A stretch of DNA of 64,000 nucleotides from Natribacillus halophilus (GCF_900100185.1 NZ_FNEN01000005.1:1-64000); one strand, 5' to 3'; positions 42,757 through 53,213 are shown, numbered from the stretch's first letter. Notes: generated by a model not told the origin, from the letters alone. Numbers and translations: made by a program.

Positions 42757-43575
42757 TCACGTCAATTTCACCCGCTCCGACACGGTATACACGTTCAACG
42801 AGCCACGGCGAATGAAGCCGATGGTTGTAATCTCCAGTTCCTCGGCCAATTCCAACGCTCTTTGCGTAGGCGCTGATTTCGACAAAACGACTTCACAGCC
42901 GATCTTCGCCACTTTTAAGAGGATTTCTGATGATAGCCTTCCGCTGAAGACGATAATCTTGTCCTGCAAGGAAATGCCGTGTTTCAAACAATATCCGTAA
43001 ATTTTATCAAGGGCATTGTGTCTGCCGATGTCCATTCGCATGAGCACGATGCCCTCAAGCGTGCATAAGGCGGCATTGTGCACGCCGCCCGTTTCCTGAA
43101 AGGTCTCCGCGGATTGCTGCATGTCTCCCATGAGGCGAAAGCAATCATCAGGAGAAATGACCACTTTTCGTGTGGTCATCGTTTTCGTCGTTTTTGCGTC
43201 CCCGGCAAAGACGAAGCTTTGCCGGCTCATGCCGCAACAAGAGGTGATGTAGCGTTTCGTTTGCATGTATTGGTGCAACTGATCGATCTTCATCGCGAGC
43301 GTCACGTGGACAAATCCTCCTTTTTCGTCCACGCGCAGCTCTTTTATATCATCCACTGAACGGATCACAGCTTCTGAAGCCAGGTATCCGATGGCCATGT
43401 CCTCGATATATTCCGGGGTGCATACCATCGTCACGAATTCTTCTTCGTTGATTTTGATTGTCACCGGATATTCAGCGGCGACGGTGTCTTCCTTCCATTC
43501 TGTTGTTCCATTTCCAAAACGCAATATCGATCGAGAAGTTTGGATGTTTCCGTTCATCTCTCTCACGATCCTCAT
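42757..43575 (-). CDS. fdhD: FdhD, sulfurtransferase for formate dehydrogenase
   Basis: A 272-residue FdhD: moves sulfur from a cysteine desulfurase to the molybdenum cofactor of formate dehydrogenase. Family features seen are PVTIKINEEEF, GYLASEAVI, the Cys loop TSCCGMS (two adjacent Cys where many relatives have CxxC), RMDIGRHNALDKI, and SGRLSSEIL with VSKSAPTQ-like SKSAPTQRA. Its ATG overlaps the stop of the DUF1641 gene (ATGA). It belongs to one unit with the dehydrogenase gene. Confidence 0.92.
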   Translation of the reverse strand: MRIVREMNGNIQTSRSILRFGNGTTEWKEDTVAAEYPVTIKINEEEFVTMVCTPEYIEDMAIGYLASEAVIRSVDDIKELRVDEKGGFVHVTLAMKIDQLHQYMQTKRYITSCCGMSRQSFVFAGDAKTTKTMTTRKVVISPDDCFRLMGDMQQSAETFQETGGVHNAALCTLEGIVLMRMDIGRHNALDKIYGYCLKHGISLQDKIIVFSGRLSSEILLKVAKIGCEVVLSKSAPTQRALELAEELEITTIGFIRRGSLNVYTVSERVKLT

Positions 43576-44213
43576 TTTTTAAAAATAAAAGGCAATGCCA
43601 CGAGCGTTACACCTGCCGCGGCAAGATACCATTTGCTGTTCGTGGAAGACGGGTAACGCGATATCCGAGTCCCGGGAACCTTTCTTTCGGACTTATGCTG
43701 TTCTTTCGCTTCACGCGACTCCATTTTTTCCCTGTCTTCCTGATTCGCCCCGAAACCTTTGAGAAAAGCCATCAGGACGTTTATCCCTTCGATGACCTCT
43801 GGATCCCTCATGGATTGGAGGAAGGCGGAATAACCGCCGCCTTCCTTACCATAGTGCTCATATTCCGCCACCTGGGAAATGGCCGTATTCATTTTTAGAA
43901 TGAGCGGCTCAATTTCCTCCATATTAAGATTTCCAAGGACGCCAAACCCTAGGAGCGTATTTTTCAGCGACTGTGTGGCATCCGACTCGTCAATGGCCGT
44001 CATGAATCTTTCCAGCACCGCGTCCCCTTCTTTGACGAGAGCATTGAGTGTATTGAACACTTCCCAATCCTGAAGCCCCTTCATAAGTTCAAACGTATCG
44101 GCGATCACTTCTTTATTTTCCAAAAGAACGCTTTCGATTTCTTCCCAATCACGCTGGCGTAATTCCTCTTCGCTCGGTTCCATGCGATGGATGACTTGGG
44201 TTGCTTTAGCCAT
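43572..44213 (-). CDS. DUF1641 protein (YrhD-like)
   Basis: A 213-residue acidic protein with DUF1641 features (LKNTLLGFGVLGNLNMEEIEPLIL, VIEGINVLMAFLKGFG) and a short C-terminal membrane segment. In B. subtilis the homologue yrhD follows the formate dehydrogenase gene yrhE, as here. It is thought to be a subunit or accessory of that enzyme; its exact task is unknown. It overlaps the dehydrogenase gene by eight bases and fdhD by four. Confidence 0.88.
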   Translation of the reverse strand: MAKATQVIHRMEPSEEELRQRDWEEIESVLLENKEVIADTFELMKGLQDWEVFNTLNALVKEGDAVLERFMTAIDESDATQSLKNTLLGFGVLGNLNMEEIEPLILKMNTAISQVAEYEHYGKEGGGYSAFLQSMRDPEVIEGINVLMAFLKGFGANQEDREKMESREAKEQHKSERKVPGTRISRYPSSTNSKWYLAAAGVTLVALPFIFKK

Positions 44214-47163
44214 TATGCCGCGACCTCCTCTCTTTCACGACGTCGCCAGGGAAGGTGTAATCCTTGCGTGCCCATTTCTTTTCAACCGCTACCCCTATTT
44301 GCGGTTGCGGATTGCCATTTCGATGATTGATACGCGGCAATGGGCTCTCCCCTTTTTGTTCGAGGATTTCCATCTTGGCGGAGACTTCCTTGTACGCAGG
44401 GGTATCCGTGTCCTTATCGGCATGACTGCTCGTCAGATAGTTAATCGCGCCTTCGCCCGTGTCATTCATTGGCAAATACAATTCCTTACCCTTCACGCGA
44501 TCCGTGACAACACAAGGGACCTTCACATGGCCATGCGGCGAGGTGAGGCGAACGAGCGTCCCGTCCTCTACGCCGCGTTCTTCGGCAAGTTCGGGGGAGA
44601 CCTCAAGAAAAACACTAGGGGTTTTCTTCGTAATCCCCGGAACCTTATAAGTCAAGTTTCCTTCATGAAAATGTTCAAGCAAACGTCCGTTGTTGACATG
44701 GAGGTCATATTCCTCGCCCATATCAAGGGGCGGGGTCCAGTCGACGGGGTACAGTCTCGCTTTGCCGTCCGGGAATGGAAATTCTTTTTCGAACAAGAGC
44801 GGCGTGTCGGTGCCGTCTTCAGCCACCGGCCATTGCAAGCTGTCATATCCTTCCAGTCGATCATAGCTGACGCCGGCGAACATGGGACAAAGCGAGGCGA
44901 CTTCATCCATGATTTCACCTGGGTTTCCATAATTCCAGTCGGCGCCGAAACGATTGGCGATTTCCATAATGATTTGCCAGTCCGGCTTCGAGTCTCCCAG
45001 TGGATCAAAGACTTGGTACAAACGCTGAAAACGACGCTCGGTATTTACAAACGTCCCTTCTTTTTCAAAGCTTGGCGATGCCGGAAGCACAACATCCGCC
45101 TGTTCGGCTGTCTTCGAGAAAAAGATATCCTGGACGACAAAGAAATCGAGCTTTTCAAGCGCCGATTGCACATAATTGGCGTTGGAATCCACGATCCCCA
45201 TCTCTTCGCCTTTTAGATACAGGACGTTAAGATTCCCATCATGAATGGCATCGACCATTTCGTGGTTGTTAAGCCCTTTCTCGGTCGGCAGCTCCACGCC
45301 CCAGCCTTTTTCATAACGGGCACGAACGTCATCGTCCGTTACATATTCATACCCCGGGAAACGGTCCGGCATGCTGCCAAAGTCACTGGCTCCCTGCACG
45401 TTGTTGTGACCCCGCAACGGGTAAGTGCCTGCTCCTGGTTTCATGTAATTGCCGGTTACGAGCATCAAGTTGGAAATAGCCGTGCTCGTGTCAGAACCTC
45501 CCCCATGCTGGGTGATCCCCATCGCCCATAAGAAGCAGGTCGTCTCGGCGTGATAGATCGAAGTCGCGATTTCAATCATTTCTTCTTTGGTCAGGCCGCT
45601 GACTTTCTCGGCATATTCAAGCGTGTACGGCTCCAGACTCTCTTTAAATTCTTCGAAGTAGTTCACATGCTCATCCACAAAGGATTGATCGTGCCAACCT
45701 TGATCAATCATATATTTGGTGACCGCCGAGACCCAGACGAGATCCGTTCCGCCTGCCGGTTGGACAAATTGGTCAGCTCGATCTGCCATACCATTCTTGC
45801 GGAGATCCGAGACAATCACTTTTTGGCCATGAAGTTTCTGGGCACGCTTAACTCTCGTTGCCAGCACCGGATGCGATTCATCTGTATTGGAACCGGCGAT
45901 AATGACCAGTTCAGCTTTTTCGATGTCGGTGATACTTCCGGAATCACCGCCGTAGCCGACCGTTCGCCATAAGCCCATCGTCGCCGGAGACTGGCAGTAA
46001 CGGGAACAATTATCAACATTGTTCGTGCCGATCACCGCGCGGCTGAGCTTTTGCATGACATACGAGTCTTCGTTCGTACATTTGGACGAAGTTATAAACG
46101 CGAGCCCATCGGGTCCATTTTTTTCTTTTTCTTCATTGAATTTGCGTTCAATGAGGTCATACGCTTCATCCCATTCCGCTTCCCGGAAAGCATCGCCTTC
46201 GCGGATGAGGGGCTTCTCCAGGCGTTCTTCACTGTTGACGAAATCCCAGCCGAATTTCCCTTTCACACAGGTGGAAATGCCATTGGCCGGCGCTTCTGTC
46301 TGCGGCTCGACTTTGAGAACTTGACGATCTTTCGTCCAGACATCAAAGGCACAGCCGACCCCGCAATACGTGCATACCGTTTTCGTTTTTTCAATGCGAT
46401 TTTCCCGCATCGACGCTTCCATGTCGGACATGGTCATGAGCTGGCCATAGCCCGTTTCTACTTCTTTTGTAATATTGATCATCGGGCGCATGGAGTCATC
46501 CTTAATTCCAGTCAGAAAACCGGCTTCCCCTTCCATGCCCACTTCCATCATGGCGTTACACGGGCAAACCGTCGAACAATGCCCACAATTCACACAAGAA
46601 GATTCCTCGATGGGAGAATCCTTGTCCCAAATTACACGCGGACGTTCCCTCTCCCAATCAATGGTTAATGTCTCTGTTACTTGTACATCCTGACAAGCCT
46701 CGACACAACGGCCACACAGGATGCATTGGTCCGGGTCATAGCGATAGAACGCATTTCGGTCCACCTCAAAAGGCTTATGCGTAAAAGGTGTCTCCTGGTG
46801 ATTTATTTTCATATCCTTGACCGCGTTATGTATCTCGCAGTCACCGTTGTTGTAATCACAGACGGTACAATATAATTCATGATTGCCGAGGACACGATCC
46901 AACGCGATTAACTGCGCTTCGTGGGCATCTTCGCTCTTCGAGCTGATAACATCCCCGTCTTGCAGTTTGGTCGAACAAGATCTCACCATTTCCCCGTTGA
47001 CATTCACAATACACGTATCACACGTTTCAATCGCGCCCAGACTCGGGTGATAACATAGGCTCGGGACTTCCGTATCATTCTCTGTCATCACATCAAGCGC
47101 TGTCTGATGCTCTTGCGCCTGTATGCGCTTACCATTCAGCTTTATTTCAAGATATCCAGACAT
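44206..47163 (-). CDS. Formate dehydrogenase alpha subunit with NuoG-like N-terminus
   Basis: A 985-residue molybdopterin enzyme oxidising formate to CO2. N-terminal 2Fe-2S ferredoxin-like domain (CYHPSLGAIETCDTC), a Cys-His cluster region, two 4Fe-4S sets (CILCGRCVEAC, CVNCGHCSTVCPCNAM), the cluster TVCTYCGVGC of the catalytic part, and the active-site Cys in NCSRYCQSPA where other enzymes have selenocysteine. The C-terminal domain binds the second pterin. Soluble NAD-linked type is likely from the N-terminal layout, as in B. subtilis YrhE/YjgC. First gene of the unit; divergent from an OFA-family carrier. Confidence 0.93.
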   Translation of the reverse strand: MSGYLEIKLNGKRIQAQEHQTALDVMTENDTEVPSLCYHPSLGAIETCDTCIVNVNGEMVRSCSTKLQDGDVISSKSEDAHEAQLIALDRVLGNHELYCTVCDYNNGDCEIHNAVKDMKINHQETPFTHKPFEVDRNAFYRYDPDQCILCGRCVEACQDVQVTETLTIDWERERPRVIWDKDSPIEESSCVNCGHCSTVCPCNAMMEVGMEGEAGFLTGIKDDSMRPMINITKEVETGYGQLMTMSDMEASMRENRIEKTKTVCTYCGVGCAFDVWTKDRQVLKVEPQTEAPANGISTCVKGKFGWDFVNSEERLEKPLIREGDAFREAEWDEAYDLIERKFNEEKEKNGPDGLAFITSSKCTNEDSYVMQKLSRAVIGTNNVDNCSRYCQSPATMGLWRTVGYGGDSGSITDIEKAELVIIAGSNTDESHPVLATRVKRAQKLHGQKVIVSDLRKNGMADRADQFVQPAGGTDLVWVSAVTKYMIDQGWHDQSFVDEHVNYFEEFKESLEPYTLEYAEKVSGLTKEEMIEIATSIYHAETTCFLWAMGITQHGGGSDTSTAISNLMLVTGNYMKPGAGTYPLRGHNNVQGASDFGSMPDRFPGYEYVTDDDVRARYEKGWGVELPTEKGLNNHEMVDAIHDGNLNVLYLKGEEMGIVDSNANYVQSALEKLDFFVVQDIFFSKTAEQADVVLPASPSFEKEGTFVNTERRFQRLYQVFDPLGDSKPDWQIIMEIANRFGADWNYGNPGEIMDEVASLCPMFAGVSYDRLEGYDSLQWPVAEDGTDTPLLFEKEFPFPDGKARLYPVDWTPPLDMGEEYDLHVNNGRLLEHFHEGNLTYKVPGITKKTPSVFLEVSPELAEERGVEDGTLVRLTSPHGHVKVPCVVTDRVKGKELYLPMNDTGEGAINYLTSSHADKDTDTPAYKEVSAKMEILEQKGESPLPRINHRNGNPQPQIGVAVEKKWARKDYTFPGDVVKERRSRHNG

Positions 47164-47362
47164 GACCAGTCCTCCTAACTATCACGTTTCCCTATTGTAT
47201 ACCATTTTTTGCCCGCCATGTAAACATAGCGCTTTTAAATTTTACTGTAAAAGATTAAATGGCATGTCGAATCGTTGGTTTATTTGTAAAATAAATGTTT
47301 ACTTTAAATTTATTCGTGGTATTCTCAATTATATTCCAAAATAAAATGAAAGGGGTATGCCA

Positions 47363-48631
47363 TTGCAAGCGCACCGTAATCGCTGGCTGATTGCTGTATC
47401 GGCGATCGCCATTCACTTATCGATCGGCTCTGTCTATGCCTACAGTGTGTATCAAAATCCCTTGAACGAAAGCCTTGGTTGGGATATTGGACTGGTAACA
47501 TTCGCATTTACTACTGCTATCTTCTTCCTTGGTATGACTGCCGCTTTTATGGGGAAATTCGTCGAGCGCAACGGCCCCAGCCGTTCCTCGTTGATCGCCG
47601 CAATTCTTTTTGGAACGGGGACGCTAGGGGCAGGTCTGGGCGTGCAGTTGGAAAGCTTCCCGATGTTTGTCCTATTTTATGGGGTGATCGGGGGCTTCGG
47701 CCTCGGGATCGGTTATATTTCCCCCGTCGCCACCCTTGTCCGCTGGTTTCCGGACCGACGCGGACTCGCGACCGGAATGGCTGTTTTAGGCTTTGGTGCC
47801 GGTTCGCTCATTACGAGTCCCGTCGCTGAATGGTTGATGGGAATGATCAGTATACCGGCGACCTTTTACACGCTCGGTGTCGCTTATCTCATTCTCATGA
47901 TCGCAGGTTCCAGCTATATATCGCCACCACCGAAAGGGTGGGAACCTGCCAACATGCAGAAAGTCAGGGAAAAGAGAAAGGAGAAGGAAAAAAAGACAAA
48001 AGTCAAGCAAGGCGATCTTGCTCAACTGGAAGCCCGAGAATCATTAAAAACTTTCCGCTTCTATTTATTATGGGGCATGATGTTTATTAATATTTCCGCG
48101 GGAATCATGCTTCTCGCTGTCGCGTCGAATATGACCCAGGCCATTACAGGCGTAGGCTCAGCCACCGCGGCCACCATCGTCGGCGTGATGGGTTTTTTCA
48201 ATGGCCTAGGTCGAATCGGCTGGGCAGGTGCTTCCGATTATATTGGGCGGACCAATACCTATATCATTTTCTTCGTTTTGCAGTTGATCGCCTTCATCCT
48301 CTTGCCGCTTACGACAAATGTCGTCATTTTCGCGATTTTGTTGTATATTATCATGACTTGCTACGGAGGCGGGTTTGCTTGTCTGCCGGCTTATATCGGC
48401 GATTTATTCGGCACAAAACAACTCGGTGCCATCCACGGCTATACGTTAACCGCCTGGGCGATGGCCGGCGTTTTCGGACCGACAGCTGTGTCTACGATTG
48501 TAGAGCTCACCGATGATTTCACGGCTGCTTTTGTGCTCTTTATCTTTTTACTCGCCTTGGCGCTTTTAATGGCGATTCTCATGCATTTTAATATTAAAAA
48601 GATTCGCAGGCAGCAAGAGGAGCCTTCATAG
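47363..48631 (+). CDS. OFA-family major facilitator (oxalate/formate-type carrier)
   Basis: A twelve-segment MFS carrier of about 422 residues. The OFA signature is present: HLSIGSVYAYSVYQNPL near the N-terminus and PRPxxxAxG-like FPDRRGLATGMAVLGFGAG after segment 4. A charged loop between the halves (KEKEKKTKVKQ) is typical. The TTG at 47363 is preferred to the ATG six bases before it because AGGGG is seven bases from the TTG and almost touches the ATG. Being divergent from formate dehydrogenase, it may carry formate or another small acid (inference). Confidence 0.85.
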   Translation: MQAHRNRWLIAVSAIAIHLSIGSVYAYSVYQNPLNESLGWDIGLVTFAFTTAIFFLGMTAAFMGKFVERNGPSRSSLIAAILFGTGTLGAGLGVQLESFPMFVLFYGVIGGFGLGIGYISPVATLVRWFPDRRGLATGMAVLGFGAGSLITSPVAEWLMGMISIPATFYTLGVAYLILMIAGSSYISPPPKGWEPANMQKVREKRKEKEKKTKVKQGDLAQLEARESLKTFRFYLLWGMMFINISAGIMLLAVASNMTQAITGVGSATAATIVGVMGFFNGLGRIGWAGASDYIGRTNTYIIFFVLQLIAFILLPLTTNVVIFAILLYIIMTCYGGGFACLPAYIGDLFGTKQLGAIHGYTLTAWAMAGVFGPTAVSTIVELTDDFTAAFVLFIFLLALALLMAILMHFNIKKIRRQQEEPS

Positions 48632-48633
48632 CT

Positions 48634-49392
48634 CTATGCGAACGACTGGACCTTGATGCCCGCGTGTTCGATTTTTTCCCGCACATTCTTCGCGAACTCG
48701 AACGCATGCGGGCCATCGCCATGGATACAAATGGTTTCTGCAAGGATGTCCACATCTGTTCCCTGTAAGGAACGCACTTTACCGTCTTCAATCATGCGAA
48801 CCACCTGCGCTCCCGCCTGATTTGTATCGTCTATCAAGGCATTGGCTTCACGCCGCGAGGTGAGGGTCCCATCCTCCTGGTACGTACGGTCGGCAAAGAC
48901 TTCACTCGCGGTCTGCAACCCGACGTTTGTGCCGGCTTTCAAAACCTCGCCGCCGGGTAGTCCAAATAACACCAAGTTCGGATCGATATCATAGACCGCC
49001 CGGGCGAGCGCATCCGACAGTTCCGGATCGACCGTCGCCCTGTTATAGAGCATGCCATGGGCTTTCACATGCCGCATCTGCCCCCCTTCCGATTGCACGA
49101 CGCCCCATAAAGCGCCGATTTGATAAGCGATAAGATCATAGGCTTCTTCCGGTAAAAGATCCATGTGGCGACGGCCGAAGCCCATCAGGTCCGGCAAGCC
49201 CGGATGTGCACCGATCGCGACGTCATTTTCAATCGCGAGCCTTACCGTTTTCCGCATTGTGGCCGGGTCCCCGGCATGAAACCCGCAGGCGATATTTGCC
49301 GAAGAGATATACGGAAGAATCTCTTCATCGGATCCAAGCTTGTAAACGCCGAAACTTTCGCCCATGTCACAGTTCAGATCGATCGTTTTCAT
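48634..49392 (-). CDS. pxpA: 5-oxoprolinase subunit A (PxpA, LamB/YcsF family)
   Basis: A 252-residue protein with the family signature [11 protein letters not shown] at the start, ACGFHAGDP, and [10 protein letters not shown]. PxpA, B and C together split 5-oxoproline (pyroglutamate) to glutamate using ATP. The ATG at 49392 has AGGAG nine bases ahead; a TTG six bases upstream is too close to it. Order B-C-A on the reverse strand. The substrate could arise from the gamma-glutamyl compounds handled by the GGT coded 7 kb away (inference). Confidence 0.93.
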   Translation of the reverse strand: MKTIDLNCDMGESFGVYKLGSDEEILPYISSANIACGFHAGDPATMRKTVRLAIENDVAIGAHPGLPDLMGFGRRHMDLLPEEAYDLIAYQIGALWGVVQSEGGQMRHVKAHGMLYNRATVDPELSDALARAVYDIDPNLVLFGLPGGEVLKAGTNVGLQTASEVFADRTYQEDGTLTSRREANALIDDTNQAGAQVVRMIEDGKVRSLQGTDVDILAETICIHGDGPHAFEFAKNVREKIEHAGIKVQSFA

Positions 49393-49407
49393 TTTCAATC
49401 ACTCCTT

Positions 49408-50430
49408 TTATTGGTTAACTATCTGATTCCATTTTAAGGAAATCCCTATTTCCCGTTCGCGCATGGCCTGGGCCTGTTTTAGATAAAGCGATTCGGCTTC
49501 AGCGAATGTAATCTGTTCGAACATGAATGTTTCGTTCGGTCGAAACTGGGCTACCCGGGCTAAATCGACTGCGGCCACCTGGGCCAGACGTGGGTAGCCG
49601 CCGATCGTCTGGCGATCAGCCATTAAGACGATGGGCTGGCCATCATGAGGCACTTGCACGGTTCCAAACGCGATCGCCTCGGACAAAAGACTGAAGGATT
49701 CCGTAAGTTCGAGTGGCGGATCCCCATCCTCTGTTTGCAACCGGTAACCCATGCGATCCGATTGCGTGGAAACGGTAAATGGATGTTGAAAAAATTGTTC
49801 TTGGCTCTTTCGTGTAAACTGTTCAAAATGGGTGCCCGGAAAAGCACGGATTTTTTGTTGTTCACGGTCGAGCAGTCGCCCGTTTGCTCCCCAATTTTCA
49901 GCGAAGACGTGTCCGCCTGCCTTTTTGGATATTTTTTCAAAACGTTCTTGCGCTTTTTCTTCTTTTTCTCCGATATGTAAACGATCCTCTTTTTCAAGGG
50001 CGCGGCCGTCCAATCCCCCGATCCCTGCGCGCACGAACGTGCTTTTACTGTTCATCACCACCGGTACAGCGATGCCACCTGCGATAGCCAGGTAAGCGCG
50101 ATAGCCGCGGCTCATCGGTTTAAAGGTGATCGTACTTCCGGCGGGAACAAAAAGTGGGACACCGAGCGAATAGGCCTCGCCGTCAATCATCGGCTCCATG
50201 CCGCTGCCCGTGATGGCGATAAGGCTGTCTCGCTCGACCTTGATCTCAGGGCCGAGCATCGTCATTTCAAGCCCGGCTTCATTTTTGTTATTCCCCACGA
50301 TCGCATTCGCGCTTTGCAGCGATATCCGATCCATCGGACCACTTGCCAAAACCCCCTGATTTAAAAAGCCGATACGCCCGCCATCCTGAACGGTCGTAAA
50401 TAAACCTGCTTTTAAAATATGTAGGCTCAC
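49408..50430 (-). CDS. pxpC: 5-oxoprolinase subunit C (PxpC, biotin-dependent carboxylase-like)
   Basis: A 340-residue protein with family features LKAGLFTTVQDGGRIGF, GVLASGPMDRIS, SDRMGYRL, and VQVPHDGQPIVLMADRQTIGGYP. It is related to allophanate hydrolase subunit 2 and forms the ATP-using complex with PxpB. It overlaps pxpB by four bases and pxpA follows after about 15 bases. Confidence 0.92.
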   Translation of the reverse strand: MSLHILKAGLFTTVQDGGRIGFLNQGVLASGPMDRISLQSANAIVGNNKNEAGLEMTMLGPEIKVERDSLIAITGSGMEPMIDGEAYSLGVPLFVPAGSTITFKPMSRGYRAYLAIAGGIAVPVVMNSKSTFVRAGIGGLDGRALEKEDRLHIGEKEEKAQERFEKISKKAGGHVFAENWGANGRLLDREQQKIRAFPGTHFEQFTRKSQEQFFQHPFTVSTQSDRMGYRLQTEDGDPPLELTESFSLLSEAIAFGTVQVPHDGQPIVLMADRQTIGGYPRLAQVAAVDLARVAQFRPNETFMFEQITFAEAESLYLKQAQAMREREIGISLKWNQIVNQ

Positions 50431-51161
50431 TCGTCCCCCTCCTCATACGCCTCGTATTCCACGCGTGTCACCGCCTTGAAATAAACCCTGTCACCGGATT
50501 TCAGCAAACTCGGTTGCTCGCGGTTAGGATCGAACATTTTAACGGGCGTTTGCCCGATTAATTGCCATCCCCCCGGGGTCTCAAACGGATACACGCCTGT
50601 TTGCATACCGGCAATGCCGACGGCACCGGCAGGGATTTTTGTACGCGGTTCGCTTCTCCGCGGTGTCGCGATCTCTTTTGACATCCCACCGAGAAAGGAG
50701 AATCCGGGAACAAAGCCGATCATATAAACGAGATACTCTCCGCTTGTATGTATGCGGATCACCTCAGCTTCGGAAAGGCCGTTTTCTTTCGCTACATGAG
50801 GCAAATCCGGTCCAAGCTCTTCCCCGTAGTAGACGGGGATCGTAACTACATTTCCCTCGTCTTCGTCTTCGGTGATTTCACCTAAAGTGGTTACCTTCTC
50901 TCGCAGCCGATGCATCACATAGTCACTCGGCGACCCCTTTTTATCCATTATAGGATAGATCTTCACTGGATCATAAAAGACGGTGAGACCAATATAACTC
51001 GGCACACACTCTAGATAGCCTTCGAATGGATCATTTTCCAAAGAGTCCATCATTTTTTTCGTCTGTTTATGAATGTCCGGGTGAATTTCGGTGCCAAAAG
51101 CAATGTTGACCGCTGTTTCGGATAGCGCATACAGCTTTGGATTTTCAACTGTGGCAGGCAT
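50427..51161 (-). CDS. pxpB: 5-oxoprolinase subunit B (PxpB, KipI family)
   Basis: A 244-residue protein from the ATG of MPATVENPKLY, chosen because GAGGAGG lies six bases before it. Features: GLTVFYDP, PVYYGEELGPDLPHVA, YMIGFVPGFSFLGGM, GGWQLIGQTPVKMFDP. Related to allophanate hydrolase subunit 1 and to the sporulation kinase inhibitor KipI; with PxpA and PxpC beside it the 5-oxoprolinase role is clear. Confidence 0.92.
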   Translation of the reverse strand: MPATVENPKLYALSETAVNIAFGTEIHPDIHKQTKKMMDSLENDPFEGYLECVPSYIGLTVFYDPVKIYPIMDKKGSPSDYVMHRLREKVTTLGEITEDEDEGNVVTIPVYYGEELGPDLPHVAKENGLSEAEVIRIHTSGEYLVYMIGFVPGFSFLGGMSKEIATPRRSEPRTKIPAGAVGIAGMQTGVYPFETPGGWQLIGQTPVKMFDPNREQPSLLKSGDRVYFKAVTRVEYEAYEEGDE

Positions 51162-51334
51162 AAAGGCCTCCTCGCTACTTTCCTGTTTAAAAATAAGTTT
51201 AACATTATTTGCTTGCAAGTGACATCCTCCGCAAGTTGAAGAGTGAGGTTTGTCCCCGCCTTTGAAATCCACAAACAGCCATATTATAATGACTAATATA
51301 TAACAATGAATATCTATTCAGAAAGGGCGACTCC

Positions 51335-52438
51335 ATGCACCCTCAACTTACGAACATTTTCGAGCACTTGCATGCCCATCCGGAAATAAGCTGGGAAGAG
51401 CACAACACTACGGCGTACATAAAAAATCTATTGGAAGAATACGGCTGTGAAGTCAAAACGTTCGATTCAATCCCCGGGCTCGTCACAGATATCGGCGAAG
51501 GTCGTCCGGTCGTTGCTCTCAGGGCTGATATTGACGCGGTCTGGCAAGAAGTCAATGGCACGTTTCAAGCCAATCATTCCTGCGGGCATGATGCGCACAT
51601 GACGATAGCGATCGGCGTGATACGGAATCTTTTGGAAGAAGGTCCTCCCCACACCGGCACCTTCCGCTTTATTTTCCAGCCCGCGGAAGAAAAAGGCACG
51701 GGCGCTGCAACACTCGTTGATCAGGGCGTGGTTGACGATGTCGATGTTTTATATGGCATGCACTTGCGGCCGAACGAGGAATTAGCCAACGGCCATTTTG
51801 CACCCGCGATTCAACACGGGGCCGCCAAATTTTTGCAAGGGACGATCCGAGGCGATGATGCCCATGGCGCGCGTCCTCATTTGAACACGAACGCCATTCA
51901 GGTTGGTATGGATATCGCACAGCAATTAAACAATATCCATATCAACCCGATGATTCCGCATTCCGCAAAAATGACGACTTTTCACGCCGGTGGCAAAAGT
52001 CCGAACATCATCCCCGGCAATGCTGATTTTTCCATCGACTTACGGGCGCAAACGAATGAAGTCATGCAAGAATTGATGGATAAAATAAAAAAATTGACGC
52101 ATGCCCTGGCCACTTATCATCACGTCGACATCGAATTAGAGGTCGGGGCAGATGTCCCCGCGGCTGTCATCGATCCGGAAGCGAAAGCAGTCATGCAAGC
52201 CGCGATTTCGGAAAACGTCGGCAACGATAAACGGGCACCGACGATCACGACAACGGGCGGCGACGATTTTCATTTTTACACCATTAAACGTCCCGATTTA
52301 AAAGCGACGATGCTCGCGATCGGATGCGATTTAAAACCAGGCTTGCACCATCCACAGATGACCTTTGATCGTGACGCGATCCCTACGACCATTGAGATTT
52401 TGACAACCACACTCAAAAAGAGGCAGGCTGAACGATGA
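51335..52438 (+). CDS. M20 metallohydrolase (probable N-succinyl/N-acyl-L-amino acid hydrolase)
   Basis: A 367-residue amidohydrolase of the M20 family: HPEISWEEHNT, ALRADIDA, NHSCGHDAHMT with metal ligands, FQPAEEKGTGA, and a late Gly-rich TTGGDDFHFY. Its stop overlaps the start of a GNAT gene, which in turn overlaps a racemase gene. In Geobacillus kaustophilus a succinyl-CoA:D-amino acid succinyltransferase, N-succinylamino acid racemase and desuccinylase convert D- to L-amino acids. This enzyme would be the last step (inference from the trio). Confidence 0.85.
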   Translation: MHPQLTNIFEHLHAHPEISWEEHNTTAYIKNLLEEYGCEVKTFDSIPGLVTDIGEGRPVVALRADIDAVWQEVNGTFQANHSCGHDAHMTIAIGVIRNLLEEGPPHTGTFRFIFQPAEEKGTGAATLVDQGVVDDVDVLYGMHLRPNEELANGHFAPAIQHGAAKFLQGTIRGDDAHGARPHLNTNAIQVGMDIAQQLNNIHINPMIPHSAKMTTFHAGGKSPNIIPGNADFSIDLRAQTNEVMQELMDKIKKLTHALATYHHVDIELEVGADVPAAVIDPEAKAVMQAAISENVGNDKRAPTITTTGGDDFHFYTIKRPDLKATMLAIGCDLKPGLHHPQMTFDRDAIPTTIEILTTTLKKRQAER

Positions 52439-53208
52439 TCGAAATTCGCCCACTCACGACAATGAAAGAATTGCAGCAATTGCAGGAAGTCGAAGCCGCC
52501 GTTTGGGATATGGCCCCGATCCCTGTCCATCAAACCTTCACCGTCTTAAATCATGGCGGAGTGATTTTAGGTGCCTTTGACGGGGACAAGATGGTCGGAT
52601 TTTTAAACAGCTTCCCCGGCTTTGCCGAGGGTAAAGTTTATCTATGTTCTCACATGCTCGGCATTTTACCGGAATACAGAAAAAGCGGCCTCGGCCGGGA
52701 TATGAAAAATAAACAAGCGGAGGTGGCCCGCAACACGGGCTACGACTTGATCACCTGGACGTTTGATCCACTGGAGAGTTTAAATGCTTTTTTTAACATA
52801 CAGAAGTTAAAAGCAAAAGGTGTCGCTTACAAGGAAAACCACTACGGAGCCATGGACGATGACCTGAATCAAGGGCTCCCGACCGATCGCATCCAAATTG
52901 AATGGGATTTACATGAGCAGAACAACGATCGTAATGTTCATTTTGAAAAAGAAAGTATTCTCCTGGACAAGGACGGACATGGCCAACCCACCATGTTTGC
53001 TCACCGGTATGAACAAAAAGCCGGGCCATGGTTTTTAGCGGTGCCCGAAAATTTTCAGACGATAAAACAAGAAGATTTTCAACGCGCCCGGGAGTGGCGT
53101 TATCAAACGCGAAAAGTCTTTCAAACACTTTTTAATGATGGCTATCAGGCAAAAGGCGTCATCCGCGGCCAGGAATCACAAACGAGCTACTATATGTTGG
53201 AAAGGTGA
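52435..53208 (+). CDS. GNAT-family acyltransferase (probable D-amino acid N-succinyltransferase)
   Basis: A 257-residue GNAT protein. The acyl-CoA-binding stretch is [20 protein letters not shown], and the second half (YLICFDPL-like [14 protein letters not shown]) is typical of the long GNAT subgroup found beside menC-like racemases. ATGA overlap with the M20 gene and tight overlap with the racemase gene mean coupled translation. The proposed role is making N-succinyl-D-amino acids for the racemase. Confidence 0.82.
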   Translation: MIEIRPLTTMKELQQLQEVEAAVWDMAPIPVHQTFTVLNHGGVILGAFDGDKMVGFLNSFPGFAEGKVYLCSHMLGILPEYRKSGLGRDMKNKQAEVARNTGYDLITWTFDPLESLNAFFNIQKLKAKGVAYKENHYGAMDDDLNQGLPTDRIQIEWDLHEQNNDRNVHFEKESILLDKDGHGQPTMFAHRYEQKAGPWFLAVPENFQTIKQEDFQRAREWRYQTRKVFQTLFNDGYQAKGVIRGQESQTSYYMLER

Positions 53209-53213
53209 ATACA

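Noticed and set aside
44182..45216. Long forward open frame inside the formate dehydrogenase gene
   Set aside because: Complement of a clearly conserved enzyme; no independent support.
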